Source: Phaeobacter inhibens DSM 16374
Lineage (GTDB): Bacteria > Pseudomonadota > Alphaproteobacteria > Rhodobacterales > Rhodobacteraceae
DNA: 64,000 nt
Assembly (NCBI RefSeq): GCF_000473105.1
Contig: NZ_AXBB01000005.1
Location: 62,001-126,000 of the forward strand
Direction: 5' to 3'
Part shown: positions 9,061 to 16,698 of the stretch, in pieces
Layout of the letters: each line of letters starts with the position of its first letter
How positions within the stretch are numbered: the stretch's first letter is position 1
The notes under the pieces: model-generated
What the model was told of the DNA's origin: nothing
Databases searched by the model: none
What the model saw: the letters and a program-made list of their open reading frames with translations, nothing else
Made by a program: the position numbers and the translations under genes

Positions 9061-10211
9061 GCCGCGCGCCCCTTCTGTACCTGCGTTGCGACCCAGTGGT
9101 GAAAGTTATGCGTCGGCCCATCCATTGCCGGCGAGAAACGCCCGCCGTCGAACAGTATACCGTGGCGGCCTTTCTGCATCCCTTCGACAACAAAGACATC
9201 TTCCTCAAAAACAGTCTTCCAAAGCTGCGCGTTGGAGGCGCGTAACCCGTCAAGCTCCGGCGTGTCCCGTTCGCTTTGGGCATAGTAGAGCTCAATATGT
9301 TCAACCGTATGGCCACAAGCCTTTGGCTCCAGAACGATCGCAAAACTATGATCGCGCTGCACACCCAACAGGACGTTGGGATAGACTGCGATATATTCAG
9401 CACCTTCGTCCCATTGGCCACTCAACCCCGCAAAATCGGGCAGTTTGGCGCCCCCTTCGTCGGTCAGCTGGCGATATACCAAAGTTCCCTGGCCCGAATA
9501 CTGCCCGCGCTCCTCAATATTGTAGTGATCTTCCAGTCGGGAATAGCTGTTGAGACCCGGATGCACCCAAGGCAGGTGATAACTCTCGCAGTAGTTTTCG
9601 ACCGCCAGCTTCCAGTTGGTTGCGACCTCCAGTTTCAACGAGGAACCTTCGCCGCCATGATGGATCGGTGTCTCAAACTCCTGCCAGCGCTCCAGCAACC
9701 CCGCATGAGCCGTGGCGAAGTCAGGCGCCTGACCATCGACATTTACAAAAATCACATCGCGCCAGATATGTGAGCGGATACGGATCAGTCCCAGCTTGTC
9801 CATATCCACATCCTCATGGGTGTTCTGCCCTGGCCCGCCAACATGCGGCGTTGTCCGCAAGGCACCGTTCAGCCCGTAGCACCAGCTGTGATAGGGGCAG
9901 CGGATGGCACCGCGGATTTTCTGCGGTTTGTCCACTAGGATCATGCCGCGGTGACGGCACGTGTTCTGAAACACGCCAATCTCACCAGTACGGTCGCGCA
10001 CCAGCAACAGCGGCATGCCGAGGAAATCAACCGGCTTAGCGTCCCCCGGCTCCGGTATGTCCTTGCCAAATCCGATGCCCGACCAATTCGCAAACAGAAC
10101 GGATTTCTTTTCTTCGTCAAAAACGCGTGGATCGACGTAATGCTCATTTGGCAGGCCATTGGCGGTGTTGACCGAGGCCAGCACGGACGACAGGGGGCTA
10201 TGTGTGTTCAT
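9057..10211 (-). CDS. Rieske [2Fe-2S] oxygenase, large subunit (quaternary-amine type)
   Basis: The N-terminal Rieske cluster is plain: CRHRG, then CPYHSW about 18 residues later, giving the Cys-x-His and Cys-x2-His ligands. The catalytic domain has NYCESYHLPWVHPGL near residue 205, where the two His are iron ligands, and a late Asp (FEEDVFVVEGMQ). This is the aromatic-ring-hydroxylating superfamily subgroup that includes glycine betaine, stachydrine, choline and carnitine monooxygenases. The ATG at 10211 follows GGAGAG and is preferred to an in-frame ATG at 10223 with no ribosome site. The neighbouring dimethylglycine-dehydrogenase-like gene favours betaine demethylation (GbcA-like), and the neighbouring reductase would be its electron donor. 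Carnitine is the main alternative. Confidence 0.9.
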   Translation of the reverse strand: MNTHSPLSSVLASVNTANGLPNEHYVDPRVFDEEKKSVLFANWSGIGFGKDIPEPGDAKPVDFLGMPLLLVRDRTGEIGVFQNTCRHRGMILVDKPQKIRGAIRCPYHSWCYGLNGALRTTPHVGGPGQNTHEDVDMDKLGLIRIRSHIWRDVIFVNVDGQAPDFATAHAGLLERWQEFETPIHHGGEGSSLKLEVATNWKLAVENYCESYHLPWVHPGLNSYSRLEDHYNIEERGQYSGQGTLVYRQLTDEGGAKLPDFAGLSGQWDEGAEYIAVYPNVLLGVQRDHSFAIVLEPKACGHTVEHIELYYAQSERDTPELDGLRASNAQLWKTVFEEDVFVVEGMQKGRHGILFDGGRFSPAMDGPTHNFHHWVATQVQKGRAA

Positions 10212-10237
10212 CGAACTCTCCATGACGAAGTTGATTG

Positions 10238-10274
10238 CCCTATTGGAGGTGCAAACCGAATGCGCTCAATAGGG
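10238..10274. promoter_or_regulatory. Inverted repeat upstream of the Rieske oxygenase operon
   Basis: CCCTATTG and CAATAGGG are perfect 8-bp arms separated by 21 bases, 27 bases before the oxygenase start and directly after the LysR stop region. It is a plausible operator for the adjacent LysR-type regulator; binding is inferred from position only. Confidence 0.45.
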
Positions 10275-10301
10275 GAAAACTTCATTCATGGATGAGAAAA
10301 A

Positions 10302-11207
10302 CTAAAGCCATGTATCGCGGGTTTGCGATAGGATCCACTGCTTCAGTTTGAGTGCATTGGGGGAAAGTTCGTCATCTGGCAACCCGACCAGATAGAATTC
10401 CCGTGGTGCCGGAACACTATGGCGGCCAACAATCGCAAGCTTTCCGCTGTCCAGCATCGGCTGGATCAATCGGCGCCACCCAAGCGCAACGCCTGCGCCT
10501 TTTCGCGCGATTTGCAGCGCAACCGAATAGCTGGTCACCCGGGTGCCAGCAACGATGTCGCCCTTGTGGCCCAATTCATGGAACCAGTCGGCCCAGGTTG
10601 TCCAACTCTGACTGGCACTTTGAAGGTGGATCAGCCGTTGCTGTGCAATTTCCTGCAGGGAAGCGCCGTCAAGGCCCGCCGCTAGATCAGGCCGTGCCAC
10701 GGGCACCAGCTGATCGCGGTAGATTGCAGTGTGGGCCAGTGCGGCATCACGATCACGTCCATAGCGGATGAAAAAATCAAACTCTCGCGTGTCATGAAAC
10801 GGGCGGTCCTGTGTGATCTGATGAATGTTTAGATCTGGGTATTCCCGCCAAAATTGGATGATCATCGGAGATAACCAAAGCGCTGCCACCGCTGTGGTCG
10901 ATCCGACTGTTACCGCGTCCTCCTCACCCATTTGCCGGGTTTTCGACAGTTGACGCGAGATCTGGCGGAACGACGTGGCCAAGCTCTCATAAAGCCCCTG
11001 CCCCTCACGGGTGAGTTCAACACCACGATGTTTTCGCTGAAACAGGGCAACACCAAGCTCTCCTTCCAGTGCCTTGATCTGGTGGCTGACCGCGCCCGGT
11101 GTAACAGATAGTTCCTGCGCGGCATTCTTGAAACTGAGATGGCGTGCAGCGGTTTCAAACGCCGCCAATGTGGTGAGGGGTGGCAGATCATAATGACGTC
11201 TGGACAT
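10302..11207 (-). CDS. LysR-type regulator, GcvA-like subgroup
   Basis: At 301 residues it has normal LysR length. The N-terminal winged helix contains AFETAARHLSFKNAAQEL, VTPGAVSHQIKALE and LFQRKHRGVELT, the GcvA-type arrangement; the rest is a periplasmic-binding-protein-like effector domain. The open frame extends to 11465, but that would overlap the diverging reductase gene and adds unrelated residues. The ATG at 11207 (MSRRHYDLPPLTTL) fits the family start. It sits between the oxygenase operon, on the same strand, and the reductase, on the other strand. It probably controls both in response to the methylated amine or a breakdown product. Confidence 0.93.
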   Translation of the reverse strand: MSRRHYDLPPLTTLAAFETAARHLSFKNAAQELSVTPGAVSHQIKALEGELGVALFQRKHRGVELTREGQGLYESLATSFRQISRQLSKTRQMGEEDAVTVGSTTAVAALWLSPMIIQFWREYPDLNIHQITQDRPFHDTREFDFFIRYGRDRDAALAHTAIYRDQLVPVARPDLAAGLDGASLQEIAQQRLIHLQSASQSWTTWADWFHELGHKGDIVAGTRVTSYSVALQIARKGAGVALGWRRLIQPMLDSGKLAIVGRHSVPAPREFYLVGLPDDELSPNALKLKQWILSQTRDTWL

Positions 11208-11339
11208 GGTGGCTCTGCTGTTGGGCGTGGCTAGGCGTGATATGAATTCACCTGAGTATGAGTATTTTTCGAATTGAATAGCAAACTCAAATGCGGTTCT
11301 GAGAGACTGGAATTCACCCTCTTGGAGGAAGGACAGCAG

Positions 11340-12284
11340 ATGGACACCCGGACAGCTCGTCTTGTTGGCAAAACTGCGCTGAGCCCTGACACCGTCGATT
11401 TTTCCTTTGAACTCATTAATGGGCGGTTTTCTGGGCTGGAACCGGGTGCGCATATTGATGTGCACTTAGGTCCGGATCTTGTGCGGCAATACTCGATCTG
11501 GAACTGGAGACAGGATGGCCGTCAACTGAATATCGCCGTCAAGTTGGAAGCCAGCGGTCGTGGTGGATCCCACGCCACGCATGCGCTGAAACAGGGGGAC
11601 GAAATCCTGCTCGGCACCCCTCGTAACAATTTCAGACTACAGCCCGACACGCCGTATGTCACTCTGATTGCAGGTGGAATTGGTGCAACGCCTCTGGTGG
11701 CCATGGCGCGTGAGCTGGCAAATATGCGGCGGGATTTTCAGGTCTACTATCTGGTCCGCTCGCAGGATCTGGCCGCAATGGATGAACCGTTCCGCGCATT
11801 GGATCTGGGGGATCGCTATCATCTGCATTGTGACGATGCGGATGGTCAGCTGGATCTGGCAGCGGTTTTGCGGTCAATGCCCATGGGCAGCGATGTCTAC
11901 ACCTGCGGGCCGGAACCGATGCTGAACGCGGTGCTGGAGGCGGGAAGCGCCATGCGCGGTGGCACCATCCATTTCGAACGTTTCGCGGCGGTTGCGGATG
12001 CGGATACCTGCAGCAACGGCAGTTTTGACATTGAAATCCAGTCGACCGGCGCAATGCTGCGGGTTTCTGCCGAAGAGAGCATTCTGGACGTCCTGAAAGC
12101 CAGCGGGATTGCAGTGGATTTCGGCTGTTCGGAAGGGCTGTGCGGCGCCTGTCTGGTTGATGTGCTCGACGGGGAGGTGGATCATCGCGATGGCATTCTC
12201 ACACCAGAGGAACAAGCGACAAACAGCTATCTCTGTACCTGTGTCTCCCGTGCCAAGGGCGATAAATTGGTGTTGAATCTCTGA
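11340..12284 (+). CDS. PDR/VanB-type reductase: flavin, NAD(P)H and plant-type [2Fe-2S] domains
   Basis: The domains in order are a ferredoxin-reductase FMN-binding barrel (RQYSIWNW near residue 45), an NAD(P)-binding fold (IAGGIGATPLVAMA near residue 110), and a C-terminal ferredoxin domain with Cys-x4-Cys-x2-Cys (CSEGLCGAC) and a fourth Cys about 27 residues later. This single-chain architecture feeds electrons from NAD(P)H to Rieske oxygenases such as GbcA, VanA or CntA. The ATG at 11340 follows GGAGGAAGG; an earlier in-frame start at 11274 lacks this. It is divergent from the LysR gene and most likely serves the Rieske oxygenase at 9.1-10.2 kb. Confidence 0.93.
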   Translation: MDTRTARLVGKTALSPDTVDFSFELINGRFSGLEPGAHIDVHLGPDLVRQYSIWNWRQDGRQLNIAVKLEASGRGGSHATHALKQGDEILLGTPRNNFRLQPDTPYVTLIAGGIGATPLVAMARELANMRRDFQVYYLVRSQDLAAMDEPFRALDLGDRYHLHCDDADGQLDLAAVLRSMPMGSDVYTCGPEPMLNAVLEAGSAMRGGTIHFERFAAVADADTCSNGSFDIEIQSTGAMLRVSAEESILDVLKASGIAVDFGCSEGLCGACLVDVLDGEVDHRDGILTPEEQATNSYLCTCVSRAKGDKLVLNL

Positions 12285-12334
12285 CGCGTTTCGCGGTGGA
12301 CGTTGGGGATGCAGCTTGAGCCAATCACGGGGCA

Positions 12335-12354
12335 GCGCGGCACTCTCGCCGCGC
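12335..12354. terminator. GC hairpin between converging genes
   Basis: GCGCGGC-ACTCTC-GCCGCGC forms a 7-bp stem in the 80 bases between the reductase and the secreted protein gene, which point at each other. It lacks a T-run, so two-way terminator function is only likely by position. Confidence 0.45.
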
Positions 12355-12364
12355 CACCAAGCCG

Positions 12365-13114
12365 TTAGTCGATCTTTGCCGGCAGGCTCAGATCACCGGA
12401 TGCAATGTCAAAGACGTCAACCACACAGAGCAACGGGGCATGCACGTTAGCATTGACCCGCAGGGCTGATGTCACGCCATCATAGGCCACGCCAGCAAGG
12501 TCGACATCGCTGCGAAAGCCAACAGTCACGGTAATTTCCGGCCCGTCGAACAAAGGCGTGAAGCCCGGACTGTCCAGATAGATAGGCAGGCCGGGCCATG
12601 TTGCAGGCAGCTGCGGCGTCGCACCTTCGGGGATGTCACGGACTGCCAATGCGCCGGAGCCGCAGGCCTCGGTCGGGGTCAGGACCACCCAGTGGCTGTG
12701 CCACAGAAGGCCATCGTTGCCGGTATCCCCATCATTGTTCTCATCCACCAGAGGTGTGTCATCAAAATCAGGATGGCTGGTGGCTGCCAGCGCGAGGATT
12801 CCGGTGCCCGCTTCAAATCCGACTGCCTCGGGATCCAGCGAGGTAGGCCAGACGTATGAGAACACTTCTGCTCCGCCGACCCCGCCGACGGGTTCCGGCG
12901 TGTCGGCCCCTGCATTGCCATTTGTTGTCATGTGGAAGGTGACGGTGTTGTCGGCCCGGTGGGCATGAGCCGCCAGAATATCAAAGGAGGCCACTTTCTG
13001 GGTATCTGTTTCAGACAGAATAGCACCCTTCTGGTGCAAGGCGTGGTCGCCATCGGCAAGAACTCCGCCCGCCCCAAGCGTGAGGATGGCGGCTGTTGCT
13101 AAAAATCGTGTCAT
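12365..13114 (-). CDS. Secreted acidic protein of unknown function, 249 aa
   Basis: A signal peptide is clear: MTRFLATAAILTLGAGGVLA, cleaved before DGDHALHQ. The mature protein is rich in Asp, Gly and His, with HAHRADNTVTFHM near residue 50 and DENNDGDTGNDG near residue 130, an EF-hand-like or calcium-binding-like acidic loop, followed by WHSHWVV. Two Cys (near residues 158 and 229) could form a disulfide. I do not recognise the family. It is transcribed away from a MarR regulator across an 81-base gap with two palindromes, so it is probably that regulator's target. The His- and Asp-rich composition suggests metal or small-ligand binding in the periplasm, which is inference. Confidence 0.85.
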   Translation of the reverse strand: MTRFLATAAILTLGAGGVLADGDHALHQKGAILSETDTQKVASFDILAAHAHRADNTVTFHMTTNGNAGADTPEPVGGVGGAEVFSYVWPTSLDPEAVGFEAGTGILALAATSHPDFDDTPLVDENNDGDTGNDGLLWHSHWVVLTPTEACGSGALAVRDIPEGATPQLPATWPGLPIYLDSPGFTPLFDGPEITVTVGFRSDVDLAGVAYDGVTSALRVNANVHAPLLCVVDVFDIASGDLSLPAKID

Positions 13115-13133
13115 GGTCGTCTCCAGTTTAATA

Positions 13134-13148
13134 GTAGCGAGTCGCTAC
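13134..13148. promoter_or_regulatory. Palindrome 1 in the MarR divergent promoter
   Basis: GTAGCGA-G-TCGCTAC is a perfect 7-bp inverted repeat 19 bases before the secreted-protein ATG. It shares the CGA-G-TCG core with the second palindrome 38 bases away, so both are probably sites for the same protein. Confidence 0.65.
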
Positions 13149-13167
13149 AGATAAACCGTATTGCACT

Positions 13168-13190
13168 ATTGGTATCGAGTCGATACCAAT
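13168..13190. promoter_or_regulatory. Palindrome 2 in the MarR divergent promoter
   Basis: ATTGGTATCGA and TCGATACCAAT are perfect 11-bp arms around a single G, six bases before the MarR ATG. The position would allow autorepression by blocking the promoter or the start region. Confidence 0.75.
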
Positions 13191-13195
13191 AATTC

Positions 13196-13753
13196 ATGAC
13201 ACCACAATCTCGCATTCGCTCGCTGATCAATCGTCTGGCCCGCATCGATGCCGCTGGCGGATGGTCGGGCAGCCTCAATCCGGCCCAATACGCGGCGTTG
13301 GATTACCTCGCGCGCGCCAATCGACACTCACGAGCGCCCTCGCATGTGGCTGAGTTCCTAGGCACAACGCGCGGCACCATGTCCCAGACGTTAAAGGCTT
13401 TGGCGCGCAAGGGTTTCGTTCAGGAGGAACCCAAAACCGGTGACCAACGCTCGATTTCCTATGCTTTGACAGCAGAAGGGATGGCGCTTGCCGAAGCGCC
13501 CTCTGTCATTGGCACGGCCTTGTCGGGGCTGGAAGATAGGGTGACAGCAGCGTTGGAGACTGCGCTGACGGACATCTTGCGGGCTGCGTTAGACGCCCGT
13601 GACGGGAGAGCTTTTGGCCTATGCAAAAATTGCAGGTTTCACGATGCAGGCCCTGTTCATGGCTATTGCACCCTGCTGGACCTTCCACTCCAGCACGGTG
13701 ACAGAGATCTAATTTGTGTGGAACATAAGGCGCCTTCAGATGATGCAACCTGA
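13196..13753 (+). CDS. MarR-family regulator with C-terminal four-cysteine motif
   Basis: A 185-residue protein with the MarR winged helix: LNPAQYAALDYLA near residue 28, SHVAEFLGTTRGTMSQTLKALARKGFV near residues 47-73 and a DQRSISYALT wing. The unusual part is the C-terminus, where Cys-x2-Cys-x11-Cys-x15-Cys (GLCKNCRFH ... GYC ... LIC) could bind zinc or an iron-sulfur cluster. This suggests a redox or metal sensor rather than a phenolic-ligand sensor. It faces a secreted protein gene across two palindromes. The end of the gene overlaps the start of the MOSC gene. Cys residues and DNA-binding helices are seen; the sensing role is inference. Confidence 0.92.
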   Translation: MTPQSRIRSLINRLARIDAAGGWSGSLNPAQYAALDYLARANRHSRAPSHVAEFLGTTRGTMSQTLKALARKGFVQEEPKTGDQRSISYALTAEGMALAEAPSVIGTALSGLEDRVTAALETALTDILRAALDARDGRAFGLCKNCRFHDAGPVHGYCTLLDLPLQHGDRDLICVEHKAPSDDAT

Positions 13754-14441
13754 CCTCTCAACCCGGATAGCGGGGATTTTCCACGGACCAATTGCCACTC
13801 CTTGGGCTGGCAAAGCGCCAACCGCCATCCACAAATCCCCTGTTCTTGGGCCCCAGAAGATAGACTTTGACGGTTTCACCGGGGACGCCCAGGCAGATCT
13901 GACGGTCCATGGCGGTGCGGATAAGGCGATCCATCACTACGCAAGCGACCATTACAGCCTTTGGCAGGACGAAACAGAGATGCCGCTCACCTCGGTGCCT
14001 GCCGCCTTTGGGGAGAATATCGCAAGCTTAGGTCTGACCGAGAAAACGCTCTGTATTGGTGACATCCTGCGATTGGGCACGGCCGTTGTTCAGATCAGCC
14101 AAGGGCGGCAACCCTGCTGGAAACTGGGGCTCTATACCGGCAACACACGGATGCCCTATCTGTTTCAGAGAACCGGACGCACCGGATGGTATTACCGGGT
14201 GCTTGATCCCGGAATCGCACAGACCGGCGATAAGATCACATTGATGGAACGGCGACAGCCAGACTGGACGGTGGAGCGTGTCACCCACGCACGGCTCACC
14301 CGCAAGGTTGCGCCGGACGATGCCGCAGTGCTCGCACATATGGAGGATCTCGCGGCAGGTTGGCGCGCAGCTTTTGCCCGCATGGCTGAGGGAGATAGCG
14401 GCGAAGATACCCGCGCGCGCTTGATCGGCGCGCAGGAATAG
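13740..14441 (+). CDS. MOSC-domain protein, YiiM-like
   Basis: A 233-residue cytosolic protein with the YiiM/MOSC pattern: FDGFTGDAQADLTVHGGADKAIHHY near residue 50, FGENI near residue 93, and GRQPCWKLGLYTG with the conserved MOSC Cys near residue 120. MOSC domains handle sulfur bound to molybdenum cofactor; YiiM relatives take part in detoxification of N-hydroxylated bases with Moco. The start overlaps the MarR stop codon by about 14 bases, so the two are coupled. Either ATG at 13740 or 13743 could be used. No molybdoenzyme gene is visible in the window, so its partner is elsewhere. Confidence 0.9.
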   Translation: MMQPDLSTRIAGIFHGPIATPWAGKAPTAIHKSPVLGPQKIDFDGFTGDAQADLTVHGGADKAIHHYASDHYSLWQDETEMPLTSVPAAFGENIASLGLTEKTLCIGDILRLGTAVVQISQGRQPCWKLGLYTGNTRMPYLFQRTGRTGWYYRVLDPGIAQTGDKITLMERRQPDWTVERVTHARLTRKVAPDDAAVLAHMEDLAAGWRAAFARMAEGDSGEDTRARLIGAQE

Positions 14442-14488
14442 GGCTCAGGTCGACCCCTGTTTCTGGGATTGCATCACGGCCGTGGTGA

Positions 14489-15976
14489 TCAATTGACCCG
14501 GTATTGCGGGGTCGTGGCGAGAAACTGCCCGTAGGCGGTCGCATCCGGTGGCGCAAACTGCTCCACGAGTGGGTTCTTGCGTTTGTGTACCCGGGCGCCC
14601 ATATCCGACAGCAATTCGTCGAAGTGCTTGAAATGAAAGGGTGCTGAACACAGCCCGCCGTAAACCTGCGCCGCTGGCCGCTCGCGGCGGCGCCAGTTCA
14701 ACATCATTTCAATACTGTCATCCATCTCAGCGCGGCTCGGTTGATTGGCCAATTGCCCGTCGGCATAGCGCACCAGCCAATTGGCGATCATCTCGGCCGA
14801 CAGAACCGTGCAGAAGCTGGAATTGAACCCGACAAACCCCATGTCAGGCAGATCCGGGTTCACCGATAGCCGGTAAACGCGATACTGCCCGTCCTCCTCG
14901 ATCAGCTTGTCTCGATACTCTTGCGCCAGATAGGGCACGCCAAGCTTCCAGCCAACCGCCAGAATGGCGATATCGCAGGGAACCACTTCGCCAGTGCTCA
15001 GCCGCAGACCGTCCTCCTGATAGCTCTCAAAGGTGCCGATGACGGATATGATACTGCCGTCATTCAGCCCCTCAAAGAGACCAGGTGTCACAATCGGCAC
15101 GGAGCAGGACACTTCTTTCTCAATGGGTGTGGTGGGCACCATATTGTGCTTCTTAAGTCCCAGTTGCAGTTTCAGCAGGGTTTCCAGCCCGCGAAAATTG
15201 GCCCAGACCAAAGGCTTCAGCGCCGCTGCAATAACGCGCTGTAGGGGAGTCTTGCCCCATTGATTGAACTGCTGTTCCTGCGCCCGCATATAGAGCAGCT
15301 TCTTGAAGTTGATGCCGCCTACGAAATAGGGCACGCGCCAGACGTTCTCTCGGTAGACCAGCCGCACAGATTTTGCCCCGTTCTTGGCTGCGTTGACAGC
15401 AATATCGGTGGCAGACTTGGACCCGCCAAGGACCATAACGTCCTTTCCCGCCATCAGGCTGGGATCTGTGTAATCCGATGAGTGCATCACCTGCCCACCC
15501 CGCGCGACAAACTCCTCCTGACCTGGATGGCGGATGATGTTCTTTTCTGAAAATTGGCCGGTGCATATCGCCACGAAATCAAAATCCTGCTGCCAGGTCT
15601 GCCCAGCGGCCTCAAGTGTGAGGGTCCATCCAGGTTGACCATCCTGCCGCCGGTCCATCGCTGTGATAGAGGTATTGAGCCGGAACAACCGCGCCAGCCG
15701 ATGTTTCTCAGCATAAGAATGAAGATAGGCATGGACCTGTGGTCCCTTGGGCCATTCCGGGTAATCCGCGGGCATCGGATGGTCGGTATAGCAATAGAGA
15801 TCTTTTGGGGATTGTGTCTGCACGTCCGGGTAAGAGCGTGACAATTCCCAGACACCCCCAAAATCATGGCTGCGTTCAAACCCGATCACCCGATGCCCGC
15901 GCTCGTCAAAGGCTTTGGCTGCGGCCAAACCGCTGACCCCCCCTCCGATTACGGCAACTGTCTTTCGTTTTATCAT
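14489..15976 (-). CDS. Flavin-containing monooxygenase (FAD/NADPH)
   Basis: At 495 residues it matches class B flavin monooxygenases. It has a first Rossmann motif GGGVSGLAAAKAF at residues 10-22, a second nucleotide-binding motif GGSKSATDIAVNAA near residue 195, and a VAICTGQFS segment in the place of the family's ATG strand. These enzymes insert one oxygen atom at a nucleophilic N or S or perform Baeyer-Villiger oxidation. The ATG at 15976 lies 8 bases after GGGGAG; the open frame extends upstream without a better start. The cupin gene upstream points the same way with a 125-base gap. Trimethylamine monooxygenase is a related enzyme, but I see no clear diagnostic motif for it, so the substrate is open. 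Confidence 0.9.
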   Translation of the reverse strand: MIKRKTVAVIGGGVSGLAAAKAFDERGHRVIGFERSHDFGGVWELSRSYPDVQTQSPKDLYCYTDHPMPADYPEWPKGPQVHAYLHSYAEKHRLARLFRLNTSITAMDRRQDGQPGWTLTLEAAGQTWQQDFDFVAICTGQFSEKNIIRHPGQEEFVARGGQVMHSSDYTDPSLMAGKDVMVLGGSKSATDIAVNAAKNGAKSVRLVYRENVWRVPYFVGGINFKKLLYMRAQEQQFNQWGKTPLQRVIAAALKPLVWANFRGLETLLKLQLGLKKHNMVPTTPIEKEVSCSVPIVTPGLFEGLNDGSIISVIGTFESYQEDGLRLSTGEVVPCDIAILAVGWKLGVPYLAQEYRDKLIEEDGQYRVYRLSVNPDLPDMGFVGFNSSFCTVLSAEMIANWLVRYADGQLANQPSRAEMDDSIEMMLNWRRRERPAAQVYGGLCSAPFHFKHFDELLSDMGARVHKRKNPLVEQFAPPDATAYGQFLATTPQYRVN

Positions 15977-16101
15977 ATTGCATTCTCCCCTTCCGGCCCG
16001 CTCTCCCGGCAGGCCGTCCTCATATGTCGGCCCGCCTCCCCCGCGGGCCGGTCGCTGGCAGGTATCTGACGGGCCAGATGGCGATCCGGCCCGTTTCCAC
16101 A

Positions 16102-16542
16102 TCACGCGTCAGCGGGGGGTGGCAGGAAATCGACCTCATGCAAGGCAGACAGGCGCACCAGTTCCTCCGGATCAGTCACGCCATCCAATTCAATGAAGAG
16201 ATCAAACAGCTTGCGAGCGGGCGCCACGCCGAAAATGCAATGCGCCTCTGCGCCGGATCGGTTGAAAATCGCATGGGCTTCGCCCTTTGGCATACGCACC
16301 GTATCGCCCGGCCCGGCCTTGTGGACGTCCCCTAAAAATTCCACTTCCAGCTCCCCTGCCAAGACACTGATCCATTCATCCTGAGTGGGATGGATATGCG
16401 GCGGCACAAATGTATCGGCAGGCAATACCGCATCCCAAATAAACGCATCGTTGCTGAGCAATTTGGGGACGTAGGTCTGTCCCACCACCGTCCAAGACAT
16501 CCCCTTGATGCCGTCGCTTGCCTTGGTGATCCCTTTTTCCAT
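16102..16542 (-). CDS. Single-domain cupin protein, 146 aa
   Basis: The two cupin motifs are visible: PPHIHPTQDEWISVLAGELEVEF (metal ligands His, His, Glu) near residues 47-70 and PKGEAHAIFN with a third His near residue 90. Small cupins of this type are metal-dependent enzymes, such as dioxygenases or isomerases, or ligand-binding proteins. It is divergent from the AraC regulator with a 156-base gap and lies upstream of the flavin monooxygenase on the same strand, so the two may act on the same compound. No substrate can be named. Confidence 0.88.
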   Translation of the reverse strand: MEKGITKASDGIKGMSWTVVGQTYVPKLLSNDAFIWDAVLPADTFVPPHIHPTQDEWISVLAGELEVEFLGDVHKAGPGDTVRMPKGEAHAIFNRSGAEAHCIFGVAPARKLFDLFIELDGVTDPEELVRLSALHEVDFLPPPADA

Positions 16543-16698
16543 CGCGGTTTCCTCCCTGAAACTGTTTTGCGACGATCAGCCTGCACCGAGAGCGAAAATC
16601 CGATTATCCAGAAAACGAACCCTTCTGATCCCAGAATGGTTGAGGCTTGAAATATCGTTGCAGCGTTCTAAGCTGGAGCCACCAGACGTGGAGGCGAG

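Noticed and set aside
14489-15976. Naming the flavin monooxygenase as trimethylamine monooxygenase
   Set aside because: The fold fits and the nearby methylamine genes are tempting, but I see no diagnostic Tmm motif, and the gene is grouped with a cupin and an AraC regulator instead.
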